Source: a bacterium (GTDB lineage: Bacteria; Chloroflexota; Dormibacteria; Aeolococcales; Bog-877). Taken from it: a stretch of DNA of 64,000 nucleotides. Positions 40,371 through 47,417 of this stretch are shown here, in pieces. Where the stretch lies: assembly GCA_021791415.1 (NCBI GenBank), contig JAJYWQ010000050.1, positions 42,328 to 106,327 on the forward strand. Reading direction: 5' to 3'. The notes beneath the pieces are model-generated. The model saw only the letters and a program-made list of their open reading frames with translations, made no database searches and had not been told where the DNA came from. Both the position numbers and the translations under genes were made by a program. How positions within the stretch are numbered: the stretch's first letter is position 1; each line of letters starts with the position of its first letter.

Positions 40371-41369
40371 ATGGAAGCGAGCCCTGGAGCCGCCAACTGG
40401 GACGGGCTGCTGGCCCGCTGGCCGGCCCCCTCACTGCTTCAGTCCCATGCCTGGGGCGAGGTCCAGGCGCGGGCCGGATGGCGCCTGCGCCGCTTGATGG
40501 TGGACCTATCGGGCCGGCCGCTGCCGCTCTCGGTGCAGGTGGGGCCGCTCGGGCCTCCTGGGGCTCTGCGCCTCTACCTGCCGCGCGGGCCGGCCTGCGC
40601 TCCCGACGACACCGCGAGCTTCCTGGCCGTGGAGCGGGAGCTGGTGGGGATCGGCCGCCGGGAGAGGGCGCTGGCCGTCGAGGTGGAGCCGAACTGGGAG
40701 GCCGGAGCGGTCCCCGCGGGGCACCCGATCCGCGCCTGGGCGCCCTGCCCCTCCCGGCAGCCGCTGGCGACCACCATCGTGGACCTTCGCCCCGAGCCCG
40801 ACGCCATCCTGGCCTCGTTCCACTCCAAGACCAGGTACAACGTGCGCCTCGCCGAGCGCCGGGGAGTCAGGTTTCGAGAGGGAGGCCTCGAGGAGCTCGA
40901 CCGCTGCCTCCGGGCCACCGAGAGTCGCCAGGGAGTGCGGCTGCCGCCCCGCAGCCACCTCTCCACGGTGCTGGAGCAAATGGGGGGAATGGCCCGGGTG
41001 CGGGTCGCCGAGGTCCAGGGGGTGGCGGCGGCGGCCGTCCTCCTGGCCCGTAGCGGGCAGGAGCTGGTCTACCTCTACGGCGGGGCTACTGGCGACCACC
41101 GCGAGGCCATGCCCAACCACCTCCTGCACTGGCGCGCGATGATGGAGGGGCGCGAGGAGGGCTGCACCGACTATGACCTGTGGGGAGTTCCTGAGGACGA
41201 CCGGCCCGACCACCCCTGGCACGGTCTGGCCCAGTTCAAGCTCGGCTTCGCCGGGCGCGGGGTCCGCTACCTCGGGGCGCGCCGCCGCCCGCTGGTACCC
41301 GGAGGTGTGCCGGTCTTGAGAGCCCTCGACCGGATCCGTCTTGTCAGCCGGAATCGGAGAGCGCGGTGA
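40371..41369 (+). CDS. FemX/FemAB-type aminoacyltransferase (second copy)
   Basis: About 332 aa, paralogue of the gene at 11931. It shows LLQSHAWGEVQARAGWRL (about 21-38), FHSKTRYNVRLAERRGVRF in the middle, YLYGGATGDHREAMPNHLLHW and DYDLWGVPEDD near the end. The double-GNAT fold transfers amino acids to lipid II or a similar acceptor. The two copies differ at the N-terminus, so they may act on different positions or acceptors. The ATG at 40371 is close behind a -10. It overlaps the next gene as GTGA. Confidence 0.85.
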   Translation: MEASPGAANWDGLLARWPAPSLLQSHAWGEVQARAGWRLRRLMVDLSGRPLPLSVQVGPLGPPGALRLYLPRGPACAPDDTASFLAVERELVGIGRRERALAVEVEPNWEAGAVPAGHPIRAWAPCPSRQPLATTIVDLRPEPDAILASFHSKTRYNVRLAERRGVRFREGGLEELDRCLRATESRQGVRLPPRSHLSTVLEQMGGMARVRVAEVQGVAAAAVLLARSGQELVYLYGGATGDHREAMPNHLLHWRAMMEGREEGCTDYDLWGVPEDDRPDHPWHGLAQFKLGFAGRGVRYLGARRRPLVPGGVPVLRALDRIRLVSRNRRAR

Positions 41370-41995
41370 GCGGCGAGCTGCCCGAGGAGGAGAGCCTCTA
41401 CTTCCCGGTGTACGAGGAGCTGGCCTCGGATCTCCTCGAGGGGCTGGACAGGACGGGCCTCGTGGTGGAGGACATCGGCCACGAGATAGAGCCCAGCACC
41501 GGGGACCGCACCTTCCGCTGTGCCGCCCACGTCGGGTCCTCGGAGGCGGCATCGCGCTACCAAGCCTCCCTGCACTTCCACTGGGACGCCCTGCTCACCT
41601 ACCTCGGCACGTATGGGCCGGGCAGCGAGTGTGATCTGTACCACGAGCCGGGCGAGGCCTGCAGCCACCGGGCCCAGCGGCCCCACCCCGGCGTGGACCT
41701 GGTCGTGGAGTACGACCTGGGGGACGGCGGTTACCAGCTGTCCGACCTGGGGGAGGTCCAGGCCTGGATCTCCACCGTGGAGTCCCTGCTGTCCCGGGTG
41801 CTGCCCGACGACGACGGCCGGGTGGTGCACCTCAATCTGGCCTTCCGCGAGGGGGCGGTGTGGGTGGAGCGCTTCACCGCCGAGCAGAGCTGGTACCTGG
41901 ACCTGAGCGAGCCCCGGGACCTTGCTCCGATCTGCGAGATGGTGGCCGCCACCCTGAGAGCGACCCCAGCTTTGGCCGACCGCCTGCCTCTCTAG
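41366..41995 (+). CDS. Hypothetical protein, unrecognised
   Basis: About 209 aa, acidic, without signal peptide or membrane segment. Readable features are an N-terminal ELPEEESLYFPVYEELASDL, a central DLYHEPGEACSHRAQRPHPG with Cys/His, and a C-terminal part ERFTAEQSWYLDLSEPRDL. I know no family for it. The GTG at 41366 overlaps the stop of the FemX-like gene (GTGA), so the two are translationally coupled and may act together. Confidence 0.65.
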   Translation: MSGELPEEESLYFPVYEELASDLLEGLDRTGLVVEDIGHEIEPSTGDRTFRCAAHVGSSEAASRYQASLHFHWDALLTYLGTYGPGSECDLYHEPGEACSHRAQRPHPGVDLVVEYDLGDGGYQLSDLGEVQAWISTVESLLSRVLPDDDGRVVHLNLAFREGAVWVERFTAEQSWYLDLSEPRDLAPICEMVAATLRATPALADRLPL

Positions 41996-42151
41996 CCATT
42001 CGGACCCGCCTGGGGTTGGATCCAGCGGCGGGTCCACTTTCCCGGTCCCGTCCGGGGCTCGGAGGCCGGTCTCCGCCTTCCCCTGCGCCGGGAGCGGCGG
42101 GATCGGTTCCTTCGGGCGGCTACCTGTCGGGGCAGTCTCCCCGGGCCCCAG

Positions 42152-42904
42152 CTAGAGGGGATGCGGTCGGCGAGGAAGGCCGGGCCCTCCTGGCGAAGCT
42201 GGGCGGTCTCGTGGGGCCGCAGGCCCGCTGACCTCTTGCCCGCCTCTCTGCTGGCCCTCGGGCCGAATCGGGTCCCCCTCGGCGGCTCCCTCCCCGGGAC
42301 CGCCTAGGACGGCGTCGATGAGCCGGTAGATCATCGGGAGGGCTGCGGAGCAACTCTCTGCGGCGTCGGCCAGGGCGTCGAACGTTTCGAAGCTGGTGAG
42401 GGCCATGAGGACCGCCACCGTGCCCTCCTGGTCGTCCGCCGAGACCAAGGGGTGGTCGCGCAGCCGGCCGAGCAGGACGGTCAGGCCCCTTCGGCGGCGG
42501 TCATCACGCGCGCTGATCACGCCGCGGACGTCGGGGTCGAGGTGGGCTAGGGCCCGCAGACGCCGCATCGCCGCCCGGTCCGAGTCCCAGAAGCGGGCGA
42601 AGACTGCGACGAAGCTGTGCAGCGCCTCGAGGGGGTCGGCCAGTGAGAAGCTCTCGGCCAGGGTGTCCATCCGGGCGGACGACGCCAGGTCGTCGCAGAT
42701 CGCCTCCAGGAGTCCGCTCTTGGAGCCGAACTGGTAGTAGACGGTGGCCCGAGCCACGTCTGCGGCTCGGGCCACAGCCTCGACGGTGAAGGAGCCGAAG
42801 CTCTCCGTGGTCGCCAGCAGCGCACGGGCGGCAGCCAACACCCGGCGCCTACCCTCGTCGACCTCCACCTGGCGGCGCCCCAGCTGATACGGACGCGGGC
42901 TCAT
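42152..42904 (-). CDS. TetR family transcriptional regulator
   Basis: About 250 aa from the ATG at 42904. The TetR HTH occupies about 38-62 (FTVEAVARAADVARATVYYQFG, then SKSGLLEAI). A C-terminal ligand domain follows to about 205, and the last 40 residues are a Pro/Gly-rich tail. An upstream ATG (42949) would lie inside the promoter. A palindrome in the promoter (42939-42957) suggests self-control. The neighbour, a divergent SDR gene (43136), may be a target. The ligand is unknown. Confidence 0.88.
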   Translation of the reverse strand: MSPRPYQLGRRQVEVDEGRRRVLAAARALLATTESFGSFTVEAVARAADVARATVYYQFGSKSGLLEAICDDLASSARMDTLAESFSLADPLEALHSFVAVFARFWDSDRAAMRRLRALAHLDPDVRGVISARDDRRRRGLTVLLGRLRDHPLVSADDQEGTVAVLMALTSFETFDALADAAESCSAALPMIYRLIDAVLGGPGEGAAEGDPIRPEGQQRGGQEVSGPAAPRDRPASPGGPGLPRRPHPL

Positions 42905-42938
42905 GGCTTGCTTGACGGCTCCTGGATGCTCGGTTATA

Positions 42939-42957
42939 GTCACACACATTGTCTGAC
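42939..42957. promoter_or_regulatory. Palindromic operator in the TetR gene promoter
   Basis: On the minus strand, TTGGTC (-35-like) and TATAAC (-10-like) are separated by 16 nt. Between them lies an imperfect 19-bp palindrome with outer arms GTCA and TGAC. Its place fits TetR autorepression. Confidence 0.55.
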
Positions 42958-43135
42958 CAAATAGCACCCCTCCGGACCGCGGAAGGCGCCCCAGCAGCGG
43001 TGCACCAGGAGTATCGATGACCACACCCTTCGCCGCCACCACAGATCCCTCCCAGAGGGGCGAGAGTTTGTCGCCCAGCCAAGGCTGGCACGCGCGACGG
43101 GGCTTCCACCCCGGGGCTTTCCTGGCGGCGGAGGG

Positions 43136-43924
43136 GTGAGCGGCTCCGGCGCCGTCGGCGCTTCGTCCCAGACCCTCAACCTGGAGGGACGCGTGGCGGT
43201 CGTCACCGGAGGTTCCGGAGCCATCGGCGCCGCCACCGCCATGGCCCTGGCGGCGCACGGAGCCGCGGTGGCGATCGTTGGGCGGAACCGGGAGCCCCTC
43301 GAGGCCGTGGCCGAAAGGGTGAGCGCCAGCGGCGGGACCGTCCTGCCCGTGGCCGCAGACTGCACCAGCCAGCCGGAGATGGAGGCGCTCTCCGAGCAGG
43401 TCACAGCTCACCTGGGCCCGGCGGACGTCCTCTGCACCTTCGCCGGCGGCGACGGCATGCCGGTGCCGACCAATGAGGAGACCGTGGCCCACTGGCGCCA
43501 GGTGACAGACTCCGAGCTGACCTCGACGTTCGTCACGGTTCGCGCCTTCCTCCCGGCGATGCTGGATCGCCACGCCGGGACCATCCTGACCATGGCATCC
43601 TCGGCGGCGCGCCAGGCCGCCGGCTCCTCCGCCGCCTACGCGGCGGCCAAAGCCGGAGTCATCGCCTTCAGCCGTCACCTGGCGGGCGAGTACGCGCGGC
43701 AGGGGATTCGGGTGAACTGTCTTGCCCCGTCGGCCATCGAGAACGAGAGGATGCGCCGCTGGATGAGCGCGGAACAGCGCCGCGCCCTGGGCGAGGCTTT
43801 CCCTCTCGGTCGCTTGGGCCAGCCGGACGATGTGGCGGCGGCGGCCCTCTTCCTCGTTTCCGGCGCCTCCTCCTGGATCACGGGCCTCACCCTCGACATC
43901 TCGGGCGGGAAGGTGATGGTGTGA
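43136..43924 (+). CDS. Short-chain dehydrogenase/reductase
   Basis: Classical SDR, 262 aa. The cofactor loop TGGSGAIGAATAMAL (about 25-39) is followed by the catalytic Ser in ILTMASSAARQ, the active pair YAAAKAGV and the C-terminal LGQPDDVAAAALFLVSGASSW. GRNREP after strand 2 suggests NADP(H). The substrate is unknown. The GTG at 43136 sits close to a weak AGGGG site. It overlaps the next membrane-protein gene as GTGA and may be controlled by the divergent TetR gene upstream. Confidence 0.9.
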   Translation: MSGSGAVGASSQTLNLEGRVAVVTGGSGAIGAATAMALAAHGAAVAIVGRNREPLEAVAERVSASGGTVLPVAADCTSQPEMEALSEQVTAHLGPADVLCTFAGGDGMPVPTNEETVAHWRQVTDSELTSTFVTVRAFLPAMLDRHAGTILTMASSAARQAAGSSAAYAAAKAGVIAFSRHLAGEYARQGIRVNCLAPSAIENERMRRWMSAEQRRALGEAFPLGRLGQPDDVAAAALFLVSGASSWITGLTLDISGGKVMV

Positions 43925-44406
43925 CCGCCCAGGGTCGCCCCAGCCGTCTGCCCGGAGAGGGCGCCGTCCTCGGGCTGCGCGCCAACTGCCTCGCCGCCCT
44001 GGTCATGCTGGTGGTGGAGTCCTGCCTGGGCATCGTGGTCAGCAGCACCGTCCGCGCGCCGTCGGGCGCCTCGGTCCGCGGTCTGCCAGCGCAGCTGCTG
44101 GCGCTGTTCACTCGCGGCCCGCTCCCGCTCTCCCTCCATGCGGCGCTGGGGGCCCTGCTTCTGGCCAGCGGCGCTGCGGCCTTGGTGCGCGCCCTCGCCC
44201 TCCGGCGGCCGCGGCTGGTGGCCCTGGCGAGCGTGGGGGTCCTGGCCGTCGGTGCCGCCGCGGCCTTTGGGGCCCGCTCCCTGGGGGGCTCCAGCACCGC
44301 CGCCTCAGTCGCGATGGCCAGCTCCGGCGGTCTGGCGATCCTGGCCTACGCCCTCCTTCTCTTCCTCCTCCCCGCGGCCGGCAAGCAGCCGAGCCCGTCG
44401 ATCTGA
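43921..44406 (+). CDS. Small integral membrane protein, four predicted segments
   Basis: About 161 aa with hydrophobic stretches near residues 22-42, 67-92, 98-116 and 130-152. No family is recognised. The GTG at 43921 overlaps the SDR stop, so the two are coupled. Whether it transports, anchors or senses the product of the SDR cannot be told. Confidence 0.6.
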   Translation: MTAQGRPSRLPGEGAVLGLRANCLAALVMLVVESCLGIVVSSTVRAPSGASVRGLPAQLLALFTRGPLPLSLHAALGALLLASGAAALVRALALRRPRLVALASVGVLAVGAAAAFGARSLGGSSTAASVAMASSGGLAILAYALLLFLLPAAGKQPSPSI

Positions 44407-44602
44407 GGGCGGCCTCCTCCCCGCCGCGGCACGGGGGGCTGGAGCGCCAACCGCCACCCGCCAAGTCGGGCGCCCACCGGGAGCGTCGGAGCGGCCTCCT
44501 CCCAACCAGGTCCCAGGGGCAGCCCCGTCGGCCTGACAATGGAACTGCGCCGGACCCACCGGTGCGACCGGGCGGGGCCACAGCCGCCACAGGAGGCCGC
44601 GA

Positions 44603-45067
44603 TTGATCTCCAAGCCCGACTACATGCGCTTTGTCGACGAGCAGCTGGAGGCGATGATCCGGATGGTCCAGGAGTTGGGGGATGACCTGGCCAATCGGCG
44701 GCTCAAGGCTCCGGGATCCAACTCCCCCTTCGTGATCCTCACCCACTGCCTCGGTGTCATGGAGTATTGGGGAGGGCACGTGGTGGCGGGCCGCCCCTCG
44801 GGGCGGCATCGCGCCAGCGAGTTCGCCGCCGAGGGCGAGGTCGAGGAGCTGGTGACGAGGGCCCGGGCCGCGCGGGAGCAGCTGCTGCGGGACCTCGACG
44901 GCGCGGAGCCGGACTCCGCCCCCCGGAGCGCCCTGGACCCCGATCCGGAATCCCCCCAGATCACCAGGACCCAGGGGGGCGCGCTGCTCCACATCTACGA
45001 GGAGCTGGCGCGTCACCGGGGGCAGATGGACATAACCCATGACCTGCTGCAGTCGGGGGGGCACTGA
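44603..45067 (+). CDS. DinB/DUF664 family protein
   Basis: About 154 aa, four-helix DinB fold. The His ligands are likely HCLGVMEYWGGHV (about 48-60) and the C-terminal HIYEELARHRGQMD. DUF664/DinB proteins in actinobacteria are mycothiol-dependent transferases or metal-binding stress proteins. The TTG at 44603 is preceded by CAGGAGG. It stands alone, and a second, more distant member is at 51863. Confidence 0.82.
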   Translation: MISKPDYMRFVDEQLEAMIRMVQELGDDLANRRLKAPGSNSPFVILTHCLGVMEYWGGHVVAGRPSGRHRASEFAAEGEVEELVTRARAAREQLLRDLDGAEPDSAPRSALDPDPESPQITRTQGGALLHIYEELARHRGQMDITHDLLQSGGH

Positions 45068-45197
45068 GCTCTTCTGGCGTCCACGCCTCCAGCCCCGCTG
45101 ATCTGGACGAGGTCGCCCGAGGCAGCGGAGGCCGGCCACCCCATCCTAAGAGGGGCCCCCTCCCGACCGCACCGTCACTCCGGATCAGGCGACGGCG

Positions 45198-45203
45198 TAG
45201 GAT
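45198..45203 (+). promoter_or_regulatory. -10 element, leaderless promoter of PIN gene
   Basis: TAGGAT, 7 nt (CCGCGCG) before the ATG at 45211. Confidence 0.6.
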
Positions 45204-45210
45204 CCGCGCG

Positions 45211-45612
45211 ATGACCCGCTTCGCCATCGACGCCGGGACATTGTTGGAGATAGCCGGCGGCTCCCGGCCGGTCAGCCCCCGCCACCAGCTGGTGGCACCG
45301 CATTCGATCCGCTCCGAGGCGATCAACCTGCTGCTGGGCCGGGTGCGCAGCGGCCAGCTCACCGAGGTCGCCGCCCTGCGGCTCCTGGAGCGCCTGACCC
45401 AGCTCAGGGTGCGCCTCCTCGACGACCGGGTCTCGCGGCGAACCGCGTGGGAGATCGCCCAAGAGCGAGGCTGGGCGACGGTGGACTTGGCCGAGTACCT
45501 GGCGGTGGCGAGGCTTCAGGCGGACGCGCTGATTGCCAGCGATCCGGGGCTGGCGGAGATGGCCGCCGGCGTGGTGGCGCTCGCGCCGCTGTCTGCGCTG
45601 TTCGCCGACTGA
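45211..45612 (+). CDS. PIN-domain ribonuclease-like protein (VapC type), no adjacent antitoxin
   Basis: About 133 aa. RFAIDAGTLLEIA gives the first catalytic Asp. RSEAINLLLGRVR gives the central Glu, and DLAEYLAVARLQADALIASD the later acidic pair, the normal PIN order. Usual VapC genes follow a small antitoxin gene; here the gene has its own leaderless promoter and I see no antitoxin reading frame in the 143 nt upstream. It may be an orphan toxin or a housekeeping PIN nuclease. Confidence 0.82.
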   Translation: MTRFAIDAGTLLEIAGGSRPVSPRHQLVAPHSIRSEAINLLLGRVRSGQLTEVAALRLLERLTQLRVRLLDDRVSRRTAWEIAQERGWATVDLAEYLAVARLQADALIASDPGLAEMAAGVVALAPLSALFAD

Positions 45613-45714
45613 TCGGGCCCGGCCGGGTACACCGCTCAAAGAGAATCGCCAACGCGGACAGCCGCTATATCTGGTCGCCTCGACCTGTCGAGCTTGCTCC
45701 CCCCGGGGCCTGGG

Positions 45715-46248
45715 TCAGAGAGCCTGGCCGGGCTCCCCGGCCCCCTCAACCGGGACCGGCCAAGGCCGGTGCGGGAGGCAAAGGCGCCAGTCCGGCGGGA
45801 GGACCTCCCGCGCCAGCTCTAGGACCCGCGGCCCTCCCCGTCCCACGGTCCACTCGGGCGTCAGCAGGGCCGCCCCTCGGAGCAGGTAGGGCCGCCGCAC
45901 AAGAGCCGGGTGGGGGAGGAGCAGGCGCCGATCCGAGCTCTCCTCCTCCTCAACCAGGATCACGTCCACGTCCACCTGCCGGGGCCCCTTGGCGATGAGC
46001 CGGCGTCGCTCCCCCTCCGCCTCCTGCGCCGCTGCCAGCCATCCCCAGGGATCGGGTCGGCCCTCGGCGAGGAGCAGCTGGTTGAGGTAGTCCGGCTGCG
46101 GTGGGGCCCCGATGGGCGCGGTGTTCCACCGCGGGGAGGCTGCCAGGACGCGCACTCCGGCCGCGGCCAGGCGGGCGGCGGCAGCGTCGAGGTTGCGCTC
46201 CCGCCGGCCGAGGTTGGAGCCCAGTGCCAGCAGCGCCCGGCCCCCCAC
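45715..46248 (-). CDS. folK: 2-amino-4-hydroxy-6-hydroxymethyldihydropteridine pyrophosphokinase
   Basis: Pyrophosphorylates hydroxymethyldihydropterin in folate synthesis; about 177 aa. ALLALGSNLGRRERNL is the N-terminal signature, with YLNQLLLAEG and GPRQVDVDVILVEEE (the RxxDxD catalytic part) in the middle and LPHPALVRRPYLL after it. The GTG at 46248 is 2 nt behind the folP stop. Longer frames overlap folP. folK-folP adjacency is standard; folB is not seen here. Confidence 0.94.
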   Translation of the reverse strand: MGGRALLALGSNLGRRERNLDAAAARLAAAGVRVLAASPRWNTAPIGAPPQPDYLNQLLLAEGRPDPWGWLAAAQEAEGERRRLIAKGPRQVDVDVILVEEEESSDRRLLLPHPALVRRPYLLRGAALLTPEWTVGRGGPRVLELAREVLPPDWRLCLPHRPWPVPVEGAGEPGQAL

Positions 46249-46250
46249 GC

Positions 46251-47333
46251 CTATGCCCCGGCTCCCATCTCGCCCCCGCGCAGCCGGTCCACCACCCGCA
46301 GCACGTCGCGGATCTCGGCCACGTCGTGAACCCGGACGATCTCGGCGCCGGCGGACGCCGCCCAGGCCACCGTGGCGGCCGTGCCCATCAGCCTCTCCCC
46401 CACCGGGCGGTCCCCCAGTAGCCAACCGACCAGCGACTTGCGGGAGGTCCCGACCAGGAGCGGGAACCCCAGCAGCTCCAACAGCGGCAGGAGGCGAAGT
46501 GCGGAAAGGCTCTGGGCCGGGGTCTTGCCGAACCCGATGCCCGGGTCCAGCACCACCTGGGACGGCGGGATCCCGGCCAGGGCGGCCAGCTCAGCCGACT
46601 CCTGCAAGGAGACCGAGACCTCCCGAGGAAGGTCCGCGTATTGGACTCCCTCCTGGTTGTGCATGCAGACCACCGCCGCCCCGGCGGCGGCGGCCACCCG
46701 GGCCATGCGCCGATCGCGGCGGAGCCCCCAGATGTCGTTCACCGCGGAAGCACCGGCCTCCAGGGCGGCCGCGGCCACCTCAGACTTCCAGGTGTCGACG
46801 AAGACGGGGACGTCGAGCTCCCGGGCCAGGGCGGCCACCGCCGGCCGCACCCTCCTCAGCTCCTCCTCGGCGGGAACCGGGAGGTGGCCCGGGCGGCTGC
46901 TCTCCCCCCCCACGTCCAGGGCGTCCGCCCCCTCGGCCACCAGCTCCCGGCCGCGCGCCAGCGCCGCCTCCACGGAGTCGCCCACGCCGTCTCCGCTGAA
47001 GGAGTCCGGGGTGACGTTGACCACCCCGAGGATGTAGGTGCGGGCCCCGAAGCGCCACGACCTGCCGCCGAGGCGCAGCGCCCGAGGGGGGCCTTCCAGC
47101 GCGGCCGCCACGCGGAGGAGGGTGGCCCTCACCGTCCCGGCCCCCAACCCTTGAGCCAGGGAGCGCAGCGCCGGCGGGCCAGCGGTCACGGTGAGGGCGT
47201 CGCCCTGTCCCTCGATCCGGCATCCGGGCGGAACGGGGGTCGGCCGAGGCTGGCCGGCCAGGCCAAGCCTTGCCCACGGCCCCTCGGGGCCGAGGCCGCG
47301 CGCGATGGGCACGACTGTCGCGGATGTGGCCAT
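46251..47333 (-). CDS. folP: Dihydropteroate synthase
   Basis: Joins pABA to the pterin pyrophosphate in folate synthesis; about 360 aa. The catalytic core begins YILGVVNVTPDSFSGDG (100-116), then DVGGESSRPGH with the substrate-loop Ser-Arg, SAVNDIWGLR, PGIGFGKTP and the C-terminal RVHDVAEIRDVLRV. The first 95 residues form an extra domain also found in some actinobacterial and Chloroflexi-type enzymes. The ATG at 47333 is 6 nt behind CAAACT, a weak leaderless-type -10. The huge frame running on to 48830 is a shadow of the EF-G-like gene. Confidence 0.94.
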   Translation of the reverse strand: MATSATVVPIARGLGPEGPWARLGLAGQPRPTPVPPGCRIEGQGDALTVTAGPPALRSLAQGLGAGTVRATLLRVAAALEGPPRALRLGGRSWRFGARTYILGVVNVTPDSFSGDGVGDSVEAALARGRELVAEGADALDVGGESSRPGHLPVPAEEELRRVRPAVAALARELDVPVFVDTWKSEVAAAALEAGASAVNDIWGLRRDRRMARVAAAAGAAVVCMHNQEGVQYADLPREVSVSLQESAELAALAGIPPSQVVLDPGIGFGKTPAQSLSALRLLPLLELLGFPLLVGTSRKSLVGWLLGDRPVGERLMGTAATVAWAASAGAEIVRVHDVAEIRDVLRVVDRLRGGEMGAGA

Positions 47334-47402
47334 GGCGCCAGTTTGACCGACCGGGGCCGCCAAGGCCGGTGGCCGCGGCCCCCGCGCCTGGCCCGTCCTC
47401 CC

Positions 47403-47408
47403 TAGAAT
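47403..47408 (+). promoter_or_regulatory. -10 element, near-leaderless promoter of the EF-G-like gene
   Basis: TAGAAT, 9 nt before the ATG at 47418. Confidence 0.45.
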
Positions 47409-47417
47409 CGTCGGAGC

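Noticed and set aside
42905..42949. Upstream ATG of the TetR gene at 42949
   Set aside because: It lies inside the -35/-10 spacer and the palindrome, so it cannot be transcribed from that promoter.
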